Positions 43,235 through 52,435 of a stretch of DNA of 64,000 nt are shown here, piece by piece. The position numbers and the translations under genes are program-made. The notes beneath the pieces are model-generated. The model was not told where the DNA came from and made no database searches. It was given only the letters and a program-made list of their open reading frames with translations. Positions within the stretch are counted from its first letter, which is position 1. The number at the start of each line of letters is the position of its first letter. Source of the DNA: an alpha proteobacterium SCGC AAA015-N04 (GTDB taxonomy: Bacteria; Pseudomonadota; Alphaproteobacteria; Puniceispirillales; Marisalimonadaceae); contig KB910588.1 in NCBI GenBank assembly GCA_000383115.1, positions 3,850-67,849 on the forward strand. Reading direction: 5' to 3'.

Positions 43235-44620
43235 ATGATTGATTGGAAATTAGATAGCTGGAGAAAACTTCCTATTAAGCAAGTGCCCGAATATAATGAC
43301 CTTGCTAAGGTAAATAGTGTGGAAAAGGAGTTATCTGTTAGACCGCCTTTAGTTTTTGCTGAAGAAGCTAGAAGATTAAGAAAAAGGATGGCTGATGTGG
43401 CTGAAGGTAATGCTTTTTTATTGCAAGGTGGTGATTGCGCTGAGTCGTTTGCTGAACATAACGCTAATAATATAAGAGATAGTTTTAGAGTATTGTTACA
43501 GATGGCTGTTGTTCTCACTTTTGGATCAGCCTTGCCTGTTGTTAAAATAGGTAGATTAGCTGGCCAATATTCTAAGCCTAGATCATCTCCTTTTGAAGAA
43601 ATAAACAATATTTCTTTACCTAGTTATCGCGGTGACATGGTAAACGACATGGCATTCGACAAAAAAGCAAGAGAACCTGACCCAGATCGTCTGATTCAAG
43701 TTTATGATAAATCTGCTTCAACGTTGAACCTATTAAGAGCGTTCGCAAGTGGTGGTATGGCAGATTTAACAAAGTTGCACGAATGGAACCTTGAGTTTGT
43801 TAGAGGTACGAAAGAAGCAGAAAAGTACAAAGAGTTAGCTTCTCAGATAACCGCTTCACTCGAGTTTATGAATGCGTGTGGTATGACACCAGAAAACACT
43901 GTCCAACTTCGTGAAACTGAATTTTATACATCTCATGAGGGATTGTTACTTAATTATGAAGAAGCCCTTACTAGAAAAGACACTATAACTGAAGAGAAAG
44001 GTTGGTTTGCTACATCTGCTCATATGTTATGGATTGGAGATAGAACAAGAAGTATTGATGAGGCTCATGTTGAATATATGAGAGGAATAGCCAATCCCAT
44101 AGGCTTAAAGTGTGGACCATCTACAGAACCCGACGATTTGCTCAGATTAATTGAAAAGCTCAATCCACTTAATCAAGCGGGTAGACTAACTTTGATTGCT
44201 AGAATGGGCTCGTCAGAAATACATAAAAAATTAAAACCATTAATTTCAGCAGTTAAAAGGTCTGGATTGGTTGTAGGTTGGTGCAGTGATCCAATGCATG
44301 GAAATACAGTCAAAGCATCATCAGGATTTAAAACTAGGAAAATGGATGATATTATGATGGAGGTTAAAGGTTTTTTTGAGGTTCACAATGAATTGAATAC
44401 TATACCAGGTGGGGTACATTTTGAAATGACAGGTCAAAATGTAACAGAGTGTGTTGGTGGTGTGTATGAGGTGAATGAAGCAAATTTAGCGGATAGATAT
44501 CATACTCATTGCGATCCTAGACTTAATGCAACTCAATCTCTTGAGCTGGCATTTTTAGTAGCAGACTTGCTTACCGAAAATAGAAATAATCAAAAAAAAC
44601 AAATTGCGGCAGTATCTTAA
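43235..44620 (+). CDS. 3-deoxy-7-phosphoheptulonate synthase, class II
   Basis: I use the ATG at 43235 (461 residues, SD AAAGGAAA nine bases upstream). A frame from 43190 adds a hydrophobic stretch with no conserved meaning. Class II DAHP synthase marks are Leu-Gln-Gly-Gly-Asp-Cys-Ala-Glu-Ser-Phe, Ile-Gly-Arg-Leu-Ala-Gly-Gln-Tyr-Ser-Lys-Pro-Arg, and Gly-Trp-Cys-Ser-Asp-Pro-Met-His-Gly-Asn. It condenses phosphoenolpyruvate and erythrose 4-phosphate as the entry to the shikimate pathway, and needs a metal held by the Cys/His/Glu set. It is followed by the nicotinate phosphoribosyltransferase gene after 9 bases. Confidence 0.93.
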   Translation: MIDWKLDSWRKLPIKQVPEYNDLAKVNSVEKELSVRPPLVFAEEARRLRKRMADVAEGNAFLLQGGDCAESFAEHNANNIRDSFRVLLQMAVVLTFGSALPVVKIGRLAGQYSKPRSSPFEEINNISLPSYRGDMVNDMAFDKKAREPDPDRLIQVYDKSASTLNLLRAFASGGMADLTKLHEWNLEFVRGTKEAEKYKELASQITASLEFMNACGMTPENTVQLRETEFYTSHEGLLLNYEEALTRKDTITEEKGWFATSAHMLWIGDRTRSIDEAHVEYMRGIANPIGLKCGPSTEPDDLLRLIEKLNPLNQAGRLTLIARMGSSEIHKKLKPLISAVKRSGLVVGWCSDPMHGNTVKASSGFKTRKMDDIMMEVKGFFEVHNELNTIPGGVHFEMTGQNVTECVGGVYEVNEANLADRYHTHCDPRLNATQSLELAFLVADLLTENRNNQKKQIAAVS

Positions 44621-44629
44621 GGAAATGTC

Positions 44630-45811
44630 TTGAGTAACCAAAAGAAAAAGCATAGTTTTAAACTTGTCAAAAAAAATAATTGGCCCAGTGATTTAAGACC
44701 AAATCCAAGCCAGTTAGCTTCAGTCACTGACACTTATTTTTTAAGAACAAAGGATATTGTTTCTTCCTTTGGGGACACAGAAGTTACATATGCAATTTTC
44801 ATGAGAAGGCCGGTTATTTCTGCTTTAAACCCAGCTATAGATTGGCTAAACAAAATTATAAAAGAGAGAGAAGGTAGCGTTAATATAAAACGTTGTTTTG
44901 CTGAAGGTTCAGATGTTGGTGCTGGAGAACCTTTATTGTACATATCAGGTTCTTTTTTATTATTAGTTGATTTAGAAACCGCTTTACTTCAAAAAATTGG
45001 AGCTACTTGTGTTGCTGCTTACAATGCAAAAGCAATGGTAGAGAGTTTACCTAAAACATCTTTTTTAGCAATGGATGCAAGACATTGTGCAGGTGCTGAT
45101 ATGGCAGATTTGATGGCTTACGGAGCATTTGTGGGCTCTAAACGGGTTAAATCAGAAGGTGAAGCAATAGGTTTTATAGGATGCGCTACTGACAAAACAG
45201 CGCATTTATTTGAAAACACAAAAGGTTTAGGTACTATGCCTCATGCATTAATTGGTTATGCTGGATCAACATTAAAAGCGGCACAAATGTTTCACTCCAC
45301 TTGGCCAGATGAACCATTAACAGTTCTTATTGATTATTTTGGTAAAGAAATAACAGATGGTTTAACTGTTTGTAGATCATTCAAAAGTTTAGCTGATAAA
45401 TATTCTTTGTCACTAAGAATTGATACTCATGGTGGAAGATATGTTGAAGGACTTGATGTGGCTGGGTCTTATTCAGTTTTAGAACGAAATGCTCCACAAG
45501 CTATTCGTGGTTACAGAACTGAACAAGAACTTCGTTATTTAATTGGCACTGGAGTGTCTGCAGCTGCTGTATGGCATTTGAGAGAAATACTTGATAATGC
45601 TGGTTTTGAAAAAGTTAAAATTGTTGCTTCAAGTGGATTTGGCCCAGAGAAATGTAAGGTTTTTTCACTTGCAAAAGTACCTGTTAATGTTGTAGGTACA
45701 GGTTCGTATCTACCTAGTCGTTGGTCAGAAACCTATGCAACGGCTGATATAATCTCTTATGGTGGCAAGTCACAAGTTAAACTTGGAAGAGAGTTTTTAC
45801 TGAAGCGGTAA
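44630..45811 (+). CDS. pncB: Nicotinate phosphoribosyltransferase
   Basis: A 393-residue PRTase-like enzyme of the nicotinate phosphoribosyltransferase family (COG1488). Landmarks are Asp-Ala-Arg-His-Cys-Ala-Gly-Ala-Asp, Pro-His-Ala-Leu-Ile and Arg-Ile-Asp-Thr-His-Gly-Gly-Arg. It makes nicotinate mononucleotide from nicotinate and PRPP. The start is TTG with an AAGGAA ribosome-binding site. nadE follows 12 bases later, so the two NAD steps are co-expressed. Confidence 0.85.
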   Translation: MSNQKKKHSFKLVKKNNWPSDLRPNPSQLASVTDTYFLRTKDIVSSFGDTEVTYAIFMRRPVISALNPAIDWLNKIIKEREGSVNIKRCFAEGSDVGAGEPLLYISGSFLLLVDLETALLQKIGATCVAAYNAKAMVESLPKTSFLAMDARHCAGADMADLMAYGAFVGSKRVKSEGEAIGFIGCATDKTAHLFENTKGLGTMPHALIGYAGSTLKAAQMFHSTWPDEPLTVLIDYFGKEITDGLTVCRSFKSLADKYSLSLRIDTHGGRYVEGLDVAGSYSVLERNAPQAIRGYRTEQELRYLIGTGVSAAAVWHLREILDNAGFEKVKIVASSGFGPEKCKVFSLAKVPVNVVGTGSYLPSRWSETYATADIISYGGKSQVKLGREFLLKR

Positions 45812-45823
45812 TTATTCTAATAA

Positions 45824-47494
45824 ATGAGTCAATTATTGAAAAATAAAATGAAAATAGCACTTGCCCAATTAAATCCCAAAGTAGGTGACGTTAAAGGAAA
45901 TATATCTAAACTTATTTCTATCAGAAATGATTTGAGTAAGAATGTAGATATAATTGTTGTTCCAGAGTTATATGTTACTGGATATCCAATTGACGATTTA
46001 GTTCTAAGAAATGATTTCTTAGAACTTGTAGAGAATGAAATTAGTGATTTAGCTAAATTAACTAATGATGGTAAAGCTGCTATAATTCTTGGATCTCCAA
46101 GAAAAGATCAAGATAAAATTAGAAATTCCGTTTTTGTTTTGGATCAAGGAAAAATTCTGTCATTTAGGGATAAACATAATCTTCCAAATACTGGAGTATT
46201 TGATGAACAGCGAATTTTTACACCTGGTTCTTTGTCAGGCCCAGTTAAAATTAGAGAAACATTAATTGGATTACCAATATGTGAAGATATTTGGAATGAA
46301 ACAGTTATAGATTGTCTTTCAGAAACAGGAGCTGAGATGATTATTTCAATTAATGCTTCACCATATACAACCAAAAAAATTGATCAAAGAATGTCTGTTG
46401 CTGTTTCAAGAGTTTTTGAATCAAAATTACCTTTAATTTACCTGAATAGGGTAGGAGGACAAGACGAATTAGTTTTTGATGGTTCATCTTTTTGCTTAAG
46501 TGATAGTGGAGAATTAACAGTACAACTAAGTGACTTTAAAGAAGAAATATTGAATATTGATTTATATAAAAATAACAATAAATGGAATTTTCAAAAAAAC
46601 ATTAAAAGTATCTCGTCCAATATTGAGGCGTTGTACAAGTCTCTAGTTGTAAGCGTAAAAGATTATGTTCACAACAACGGTTTTCCAGGTGTTGTACTTG
46701 GGATGTCAGGTGGTGTTGATTCAGCACTAGTAGCTGCGATAGCAACTGATGCTTTGGGACCAAATTTAGTAAAAGCAGTTATGATGCCTAGTCCATATAC
46801 TAGTAAAGAAAGTCTTGAAGATGCTGAAATGGCTTCATCTAATCTTGGAATCGATTACTCATATTTAGATATCAAAGAAGGTATGAAAACTATTGATCAG
46901 ATTTTATTAAATTTTAATGGTCCAATGATACCACCAGGTATAACTGAAGAAAATATTCAATCTAGAATTAGAGGATTAATATTAATGGCAATATCAAATA
47001 AATATGGATCAATGGTATTAGCCACCGGAAATAAGTCAGAATACGCTGTTGGATACGCAACATTATATGGAGATATGTGTGGTGGGTTTGCGGTTATAAA
47101 AGATGTCTGGAAGAGTGATGTTTTCAAATTATGTAAATGGAGAAATTTAAACAAACCATTAGAGTTTTTAGGACCTAAGGGAATAGTAATACCAGATAGA
47201 ATAATTACAAAGCCACCAAGTGCAGAATTAAGAGAAGATCAAAAAGATACAGATAGCTTACCAGAATATGATATCCTTGATATTATTTTAAAGAAATTAG
47301 TTGAAGATGATCAGTCATTAGATGAAATAGTAAGTGAAGGCTTTGATTTAAATGATGTAAAAAAAATCTCAATGTTGTTATCTAGATCTGAGTATAAAAG
47401 ATTTCAGTCTGCACCTGGACCAAAAGTTACAGAAAAAGCTTTTGGTAGGGATAGAAGGTATCCTCTAACTAGTGGTTTTATGAATTGGAATTAA
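45824..47494 (+). CDS. nadE: NAD(+) synthase, glutamine-hydrolysing
   Basis: A 556-residue two-domain enzyme. The N-terminal nitrilase-type glutaminase has Glu in Val-Pro-Glu-Leu, a Lys in Asp-Lys-His-Asn-Leu, and the nucleophile Cys in Leu-Pro-Ile-Cys-Glu-Asp. The C-terminal ATP-pyrophosphatase domain has Gly-Met-Ser-Gly-Gly-Val-Asp-Ser. It amidates nicotinate adenine dinucleotide using glutamine nitrogen. The start could also be Met9 at 45848. It lies directly downstream of pncB. Confidence 0.93.
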   Translation: MSQLLKNKMKIALAQLNPKVGDVKGNISKLISIRNDLSKNVDIIVVPELYVTGYPIDDLVLRNDFLELVENEISDLAKLTNDGKAAIILGSPRKDQDKIRNSVFVLDQGKILSFRDKHNLPNTGVFDEQRIFTPGSLSGPVKIRETLIGLPICEDIWNETVIDCLSETGAEMIISINASPYTTKKIDQRMSVAVSRVFESKLPLIYLNRVGGQDELVFDGSSFCLSDSGELTVQLSDFKEEILNIDLYKNNNKWNFQKNIKSISSNIEALYKSLVVSVKDYVHNNGFPGVVLGMSGGVDSALVAAIATDALGPNLVKAVMMPSPYTSKESLEDAEMASSNLGIDYSYLDIKEGMKTIDQILLNFNGPMIPPGITEENIQSRIRGLILMAISNKYGSMVLATGNKSEYAVGYATLYGDMCGGFAVIKDVWKSDVFKLCKWRNLNKPLEFLGPKGIVIPDRIITKPPSAELREDQKDTDSLPEYDILDIILKKLVEDDQSLDEIVSEGFDLNDVKKISMLLSRSEYKRFQSAPGPKVTEKAFGRDRRYPLTSGFMNWN

Positions 47495-47538
47495 AGTTTA
47501 CTATATTTATTTGAAATTTTTATAAATTAGGAAAATTA

Positions 47539-48870
47539 ATGATTAAAGTTCGATTTGCACCAAGCCCAACGGGATATTTACATATTGGAAATTTTAGAAC
47601 TGCTTTAGTTAACTTCTTATTTGCTAAGAGTAAAAATGGTCACTTTATGCTTAGAATTGACGATACTGACGATGAGAGATCATCCAAAGAATATGAAGAT
47701 GCTATTAAAGAAGATTTAACTTGGATGAATATAAATTGGGATAGTTTAGAAAGGCAATCTTCTAGACTTTTATCTTATAATGAAGCTTTAGAAACTTTAT
47801 TAGAAAAAAAACGTGCATATCCTTGTTTTGAGACGGCGGAAGAATTATCCCTTAAAAGAAAAAGCCAATTGACTTCAGGAAAACCACCTATTTATGATAG
47901 GTCTGCATTGAAATTGTCAGATTCAGATATTGCTGATTTAAAGTCTAAAGGAAAAAAACCACATTATAGATTTTTACTCAATCATGAAGATGTAAATTGG
48001 AATGATCTTGTGAAGGGTGAGAGTAAATACAATATGTCTAATTTGTCAGATCCAGTCATATTAAGAGAAGACGGAAGGGTTATCTATACATTAGCTTCAG
48101 TAGTAGACGACATCCAATTTGAAGTAACAGACATTTTGAGAGGTGAAGATCATATGACAAATTCAGCTGCTCAAATACAATTATTTGAAGCACTAGGATC
48201 ATTGTCACCAAAAATGGGTCATTTGTCACTATTGACTGATAATACTGGATCAGGACTTTCAAAAAGAATTGGAAGTTTATCGCTTCGAGAATTAAGAAGT
48301 CAAGGATTTCAACCAATGGCAATTTCCTCCTTGTTAGCTAAAATTGGGACTTCAGATTCAATTGATATTTTTAAAGACATGAAACAAATTGTTAAAAGTT
48401 TTGATATCTCTAAGTTTGGAAATTCAAAGCCCAAATTTGATAAAACGGAATTATCAGCTTTGAATTCTAAGTTTTTTCAGCTGGTAGATTATAAGGATAT
48501 TAGTCATCAGTTAAATATATTAGATATTAAAATTACTAACGAATTTTGGAATTTAATTAGAGGAAATATAAATAATTTTTATGATGTAAAGTTTTGGTGG
48601 AACATTGTTTATGGGGATATTAAAGAAGTTTCAAATGATCTAGATTTTAAAAAACTAGCGTTGCAAACACTTCCTAAAGAAAGATTTGATAAAAACACTT
48701 GGTCGGTTTGGACTAACTCTCTTATGAAAGAAAGCGGTAAAAAAGGTAAAGAACTTTTCAAGCCACTAAGATTATGCCTTACAGGTCAGAGTAACGGGCC
48801 AGAAATGGCGAATTTAGTGTTAATGATGGGGAAAGATAAAATTAAAGAAAGATTAAATAAAAATAATTAA
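47539..48870 (+). CDS. gltX: Glutamyl-tRNA synthetase
   Basis: A 443-residue class I aminoacyl-tRNA synthetase. The HIGH-type motif is His15-Ile-Gly-Asn, and the KMSKS-type motif is Leu-Ser-Lys-Arg in the middle. Asp-Asp-Thr-Asp-Asp near residue 41 recalls the Glu enzyme. It is shorter than the usual 470-480 residues, and the C-terminal anticodon domain looks compact. Alphaproteobacteria often carry two GltX copies, one charging tRNA-Gln; which type this is cannot be told. Confidence 0.9.
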   Translation: MIKVRFAPSPTGYLHIGNFRTALVNFLFAKSKNGHFMLRIDDTDDERSSKEYEDAIKEDLTWMNINWDSLERQSSRLLSYNEALETLLEKKRAYPCFETAEELSLKRKSQLTSGKPPIYDRSALKLSDSDIADLKSKGKKPHYRFLLNHEDVNWNDLVKGESKYNMSNLSDPVILREDGRVIYTLASVVDDIQFEVTDILRGEDHMTNSAAQIQLFEALGSLSPKMGHLSLLTDNTGSGLSKRIGSLSLRELRSQGFQPMAISSLLAKIGTSDSIDIFKDMKQIVKSFDISKFGNSKPKFDKTELSALNSKFFQLVDYKDISHQLNILDIKITNEFWNLIRGNINNFYDVKFWWNIVYGDIKEVSNDLDFKKLALQTLPKERFDKNTWSVWTNSLMKESGKKGKELFKPLRLCLTGQSNGPEMANLVLMMGKDKIKERLNKNN

Positions 48871-48896
48871 ATTTTTAAAAATGAATAAATCTCAAA

Positions 48897-50270
48897 ATGA
48901 TTAAATTAAATTTATATAATACACTTCAAAGGCGTTTGTCTATTTTTCAGCCTATCGATACCCAAAATGTAAGAATATATGCATGTGGACCCACTGTTTA
49001 TGATTTTATACATATTGGTAATGCAAGACCCTTAGTTGTTTTTGATGTTTTAGTTAGATTACTTAGAAAAATATATCCAAAAGTTACATATGTAAGAAAT
49101 ATAACGGATATTGACGACAAAATTAATAAAAGAGCAATTGAAAAAAAAATAAATATTTCACAATTGACTAATGAAACAATAAAAAATTTTCATAAAGATG
49201 CTCATGCGTTAGGTAATTTGAAACCTGATTTTGAACCAAAAGCCACTGACCATATATCTGAAATGATAGAAATGATAGAAACATTAATTTCAAATGGTTT
49301 TGCTTATGTTTCATCCGGAAATGTTTTGTTTGCTGTTGAAAAATATAATAATTACGGAGCTTTATCAGGCAGGTCACTTGATGAAATGATATCTGGATCA
49401 AGGGTTGAAGTTGCTGAATATAAAAAAAATCCTGGAGACTTTATTTTATGGAAACCATCATCCAAAAAACTTCCTGGATGGGATAGTCCATGGGGTAGAG
49501 GTCGTCCAGGTTGGCATATAGAATGTTCAGCAATGAGTAAAAAGTATTTAGGAACACAATTTGATATACATGCTGGTGGATTAGACTTGATTTTTCCACA
49601 CCATGAAAATGAAATCGCTCAGTCTTGTTGTGCCAATAAATCTGATATTATGGCCAATTACTGGTTGCATAATGGTTACGTTACTTCTGAAGGTGAAAAA
49701 ATGTCAAAATCACTTGGTAATTTTGCTACCATAAATAGTTTGTTGTTAAATTTTAGGGGCGAAGCAATTAGATATGCGTTAATGCAAGCTCAGTACAGGG
49801 CTCCTTTAAATTTTAGTAAGAAATCTTTAGATGAAGCTACTAAATCACTCTCTAGACTTTATAGAGCTGTTGAAGGATTTGATGTAAATGATGGGCAGGA
49901 CATTCAGATAATTGATAATCTTTGTGATGATTTAAATTCACCTAAAGCTCTTGCCAGATTACATTATCTTGCTGATGAAGCTAATAAAGGAAGTAAAGAA
50001 TGTGCTCAAAAGTTAAAAAATTCTTCTAATATTTTAGGAATTTTATGCAATTCTACAGACGAATGGTTTAAATTCGGAGAAGTAAATTCAAACGAAGCAA
50101 TTGAAAACTCTGCCATGACAGAAAAAGAAATCGATGAACTCATAATAAAACGTAAAATTGCAAAAGAAAATAAAGAGTACGAAAAAGCAGATCAGATAAG
50201 AGAACAATTACTAGAAAAGAATATACAATTAGAAGATAAACCAGATAAAACAGTCTGGAGAAGACTTTAA
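48897..50270 (+). CDS. cysS: Cysteinyl-tRNA synthetase
   Basis: A 457-residue class I synthetase. The N-terminal zinc-type motif is Cys-Gly-Pro-Thr-Val-Tyr-Asp-Phe-Ile-His-Ile-Gly-Asn-Ala-Arg (HIGH). A His-Ala-Gly-Gly-Leu-Asp-Leu-Ile-Phe-Pro-His-His-Glu-Asn zinc loop and Lys-Met-Ser-Lys-Ser are present. It charges tRNA-Cys. It follows gltX after 26 bases and precedes trmJ after 14 bases, a translation-related run. Confidence 0.95.
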   Translation: MIKLNLYNTLQRRLSIFQPIDTQNVRIYACGPTVYDFIHIGNARPLVVFDVLVRLLRKIYPKVTYVRNITDIDDKINKRAIEKKINISQLTNETIKNFHKDAHALGNLKPDFEPKATDHISEMIEMIETLISNGFAYVSSGNVLFAVEKYNNYGALSGRSLDEMISGSRVEVAEYKKNPGDFILWKPSSKKLPGWDSPWGRGRPGWHIECSAMSKKYLGTQFDIHAGGLDLIFPHHENEIAQSCCANKSDIMANYWLHNGYVTSEGEKMSKSLGNFATINSLLLNFRGEAIRYALMQAQYRAPLNFSKKSLDEATKSLSRLYRAVEGFDVNDGQDIQIIDNLCDDLNSPKALARLHYLADEANKGSKECAQKLKNSSNILGILCNSTDEWFKFGEVNSNEAIENSAMTEKEIDELIIKRKIAKENKEYEKADQIREQLLEKNIQLEDKPDKTVWRRL

Positions 50271-50284
50271 ACTCAGATGAATTT

Positions 50285-51046
50285 ATGATTGAACTTAATC
50301 CATATATAATTTTATCAAAACCACAACTAGGTGAAAATATTGGTTCTACTGCTCGTGCTATGAAAAATTTTAGTATAAAAAATCTGTTACTAGTTCAGCC
50401 TAGAGATGGTTGGCCTAATAATGCTGCTTTTCCTTCCGCAGCGGGTGCAGACGATGTTTTGAATCAAGCAAATTTGTATGATTCAATAAGTGAAGCTACC
50501 AAAACAATTTCTTTGTTATTTGCAACAACTGCACGAAAACGTGTTATTGGGACAAAATCCTTAAGCATCTTCAAAGCAATAGAGAAATCATTTGAACATG
50601 TTGTTAATGGTGGTAATGTTGGATTTTTATTTGGTCCTGAGCAATCGGGGTTATCCAATGATGATGTTGTCCAAGCAGATTACACAGTTTCAATTCCAAT
50701 TAATAATGAATTTTCATCTTTAAATATATCTCAAGCAGTTTTATTGATCTGTTGGGAATGGAACAAAATAAAAATGTCATTTTTTAATGACGATAAGAAT
50801 TTGGTTAAAATTAATAAAAAATTAAAAAAAAGTACTGAGCTCTCTAATGTTGGTGACAGAGAATATTTTTATAAACATTTAGATGAGCTTTTAACTAAAT
50901 CAGGCTTCTTTTATTCATCTGAAATGGCTCCTGTTGTAAAAAGAAATATCAGAAGTTTATTTAATAGAGCCTCACTAACTCACCAAGATCTAAGAACACT
51001 TCATGGTATTATTAGATCATTATCTGGAACTTCAAATCGTACTTGA
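50285..51046 (+). CDS. trmJ: tRNA (cytidine/uridine-2'-O-)-methyltransferase TrmJ
   Basis: A 253-residue SPOUT methyltransferase. The knot motifs are Glu-Asn-Ile-Gly-Ser-Thr-Ala-Arg-Ala-Met-Lys-Asn-Phe near the N-terminus, Leu-Phe-Gly-Pro-Glu-Gln-Ser-Gly-Leu in the middle, and Ser-Leu-Asn-Ile-Ser-Gln-Ala-Val. The long C-terminal extension (about 170-253) matches TrmJ. It methylates residue 32 of tRNAs in the cytosol. It is the last of the translation run before the rpsD promoter region. Confidence 0.88.
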   Translation: MIELNPYIILSKPQLGENIGSTARAMKNFSIKNLLLVQPRDGWPNNAAFPSAAGADDVLNQANLYDSISEATKTISLLFATTARKRVIGTKSLSIFKAIEKSFEHVVNGGNVGFLFGPEQSGLSNDDVVQADYTVSIPINNEFSSLNISQAVLLICWEWNKIKMSFFNDDKNLVKINKKLKKSTELSNVGDREYFYKHLDELLTKSGFFYSSEMAPVVKRNIRSLFNRASLTHQDLRTLHGIIRSLSGTSNRT

Positions 51047-51145
51047 CATTTTATTTAATAATAGTATTTTGCAATTCAATTCCGATAAAGTGGATTGTAA
51101 CATGGTGTTATTTATCCCGGAACGTATTTCCTAGTTGGAGTAATC

Positions 51146-51161
51146 ACTACATTTATGTAGT
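51146..51161 (+). promoter_or_regulatory. Hairpin in the rpsD leader
   Basis: ACTACAT-TT-ATGTAGT is a perfect 7-bp stem with a 2-base loop (more likely 6 bp with a 4-base loop as RNA), ending 18 bases before the rpsD ATG. Ribosomal protein S4 represses its own mRNA in other bacteria, so this could be an autoregulatory structure. It could equally be a chance AT-rich hairpin. Confidence 0.35.
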
Positions 51162-51178
51162 CACATAAAGGTTTAGAT

Positions 51179-51805
51179 ATGCCTAAGTCAGATCATAAAA
51201 GAACAAGTTCAAAACATAAAATCGACAGAAGATTAGGTGTTAACTTATGGGGAAGGCCTAAATCACCTTTCAATGATAGAGAATATGCTCCTGGTCAGCA
51301 CGGTTTGAGGAGGAAAAAACCCACTGATTATGGTGTCCAATTAATGGCCAAGCAAAAGCTAAAAGGTTATTATGGTAACATAGGTGAAAAGCAATTTAAA
51401 AAGTATTACACAGCTGCTGTTCGACAAAAAGGTGACACTGGAGCTAACTTGATAGGTATATTAGAATGTAGGTTAGACGCTATACTTTACAGGATGAAGT
51501 TAGGTCCAACTATGTTTGCCTGTCGTCAATTAATAAATCATGGACATGTAATGGTTAATGGGGATAGATGTAATATATCTTCAAGGTTAATAAACGTTGG
51601 AGAAATTATTTCATTAAAAGAGAAAGCAAAAAACATTCCTTCTGTTATATTAGCTACAACTCTCGCCGAAAGAGATGTACCAGAGTACGTTGAGGTTGAT
51701 CACTCTAAGTTTACTGGATCATTATTAAGGATTCCAATGCCAGATGATGTTCCTTATCCCGTACAAATGGAAACTAACTTGGTTATCGAATTTTATTCAC
51801 GTTAA
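51179..51805 (+). CDS. rpsD: 30S ribosomal protein S4
   Basis: A 208-residue S4 protein. The N-terminal Arg-Arg-Leu-Gly-Val-Asn-Leu-Trp-Gly and Tyr-Ala-Pro-Gly-Gln-His-Gly are typical, and the S4 RNA-binding domain shows [10 protein letters not shown]. It nucleates 30S assembly at the 5' domain of 16S rRNA. It lies alone on this strand and converges with grxD; a 41-base gap separates the tails. Confidence 0.96.
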   Translation: MPKSDHKRTSSKHKIDRRLGVNLWGRPKSPFNDREYAPGQHGLRRKKPTDYGVQLMAKQKLKGYYGNIGEKQFKKYYTAAVRQKGDTGANLIGILECRLDAILYRMKLGPTMFACRQLINHGHVMVNGDRCNISSRLINVGEIISLKEKAKNIPSVILATTLAERDVPEYVEVDHSKFTGSLLRIPMPDDVPYPVQMETNLVIEFYSR

Positions 51806-51846
51806 TAAGTGCAAAAAACAAAGCTTCAAAAATTATAAATAGATTA

Positions 51847-52173
51847 TTATGTGGAAATACCAGATTCTTTGAAATACTGGGTTAATTCCCCACTTTCGTG
51901 CATTTCTCTGATAATATCACAACCACCTACAAATTCTTTCTTTACATATAATTGAGGTATAGTAGGCCAATCTGAAAATTCTTTAATACCCTCTCTTATT
52001 TCAGGATCTTCAAGAACGTTTACACTATTGTATTTAATTCCCATATGGCTTAAAACTCCAACGACTGCTGCAGAAAAACCACATTGAGGCATAACTGGAG
52101 TACCCTTCATGAATAATAAAACATCATTTTCATCGATAATGTTTTGAATTTTATCTTTTGTACTTTTTTCCAC
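51847..52173 (-). CDS. grxD: Monothiol glutaredoxin Grx4
   Basis: A 108-residue glutaredoxin. The active site is Cys-Gly-Phe-Ser in Met-Pro-Gln-Cys-Gly-Phe-Ser, with Trp-Pro-Thr-Ile-Pro-Gln-Leu-Tyr and Gly-Gly-Cys-Asp-Ile for glutathione binding. It holds a bridged [2Fe-2S] cluster and works with BolA in iron-sulfur delivery or iron sensing. It is the last gene of the purine-bolA operon, 11 bases after bolA. Confidence 0.95.
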   Translation of the reverse strand: MEKSTKDKIQNIIDENDVLLFMKGTPVMPQCGFSAAVVGVLSHMGIKYNSVNVLEDPEIREGIKEFSDWPTIPQLYVKKEFVGGCDIIREMHESGELTQYFKESGIST

Positions 52174-52184
52174 TAAATTCTCCT

Positions 52185-52427
52185 TTATTCACTTGGGGCA
52201 GATGTATTCAAAGCTAAAGCATGTAATTCTTTCCCCATTTTATCACCCATAGCATTATAGACCATTTTATGCTGTTGCACACGAGTTTTACCTCTAAATT
52301 CTTCAGTAATTATTTGAGCTGCATAATGATCTCCATCACCACGTAAATCATCAATTATTACTTCTGCATTTGGAAAAGCTTTAATGATTAGTTCTTTGAT
52401 CTCTGCTTCTGTCATAGCCATTTTCAA
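52185..52427 (-). CDS. bolA: BolA family protein
   Basis: An 80-residue BolA-type protein: Pro-Asn-Ala-Glu-Val, Gly-Asp-Gly-Asp-His-Tyr, Arg-Val-Gln-Gln-His-Lys-Met-Val-Tyr and Leu-His-Ala-Leu-Ala-Leu are clear. The His in Leu-His-Ala is the likely cluster ligand shared with Grx4. It sits between purL and grxD with short gaps (8 and 11 bases). The start could be Met1 or Met3. Confidence 0.92.
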   Translation of the reverse strand: MKMAMTEAEIKELIIKAFPNAEVIIDDLRGDGDHYAAQIITEEFRGKTRVQQHKMVYNAMGDKMGKELHALALNTSAPSE

Positions 52428-52435
52428 GCTTAACC

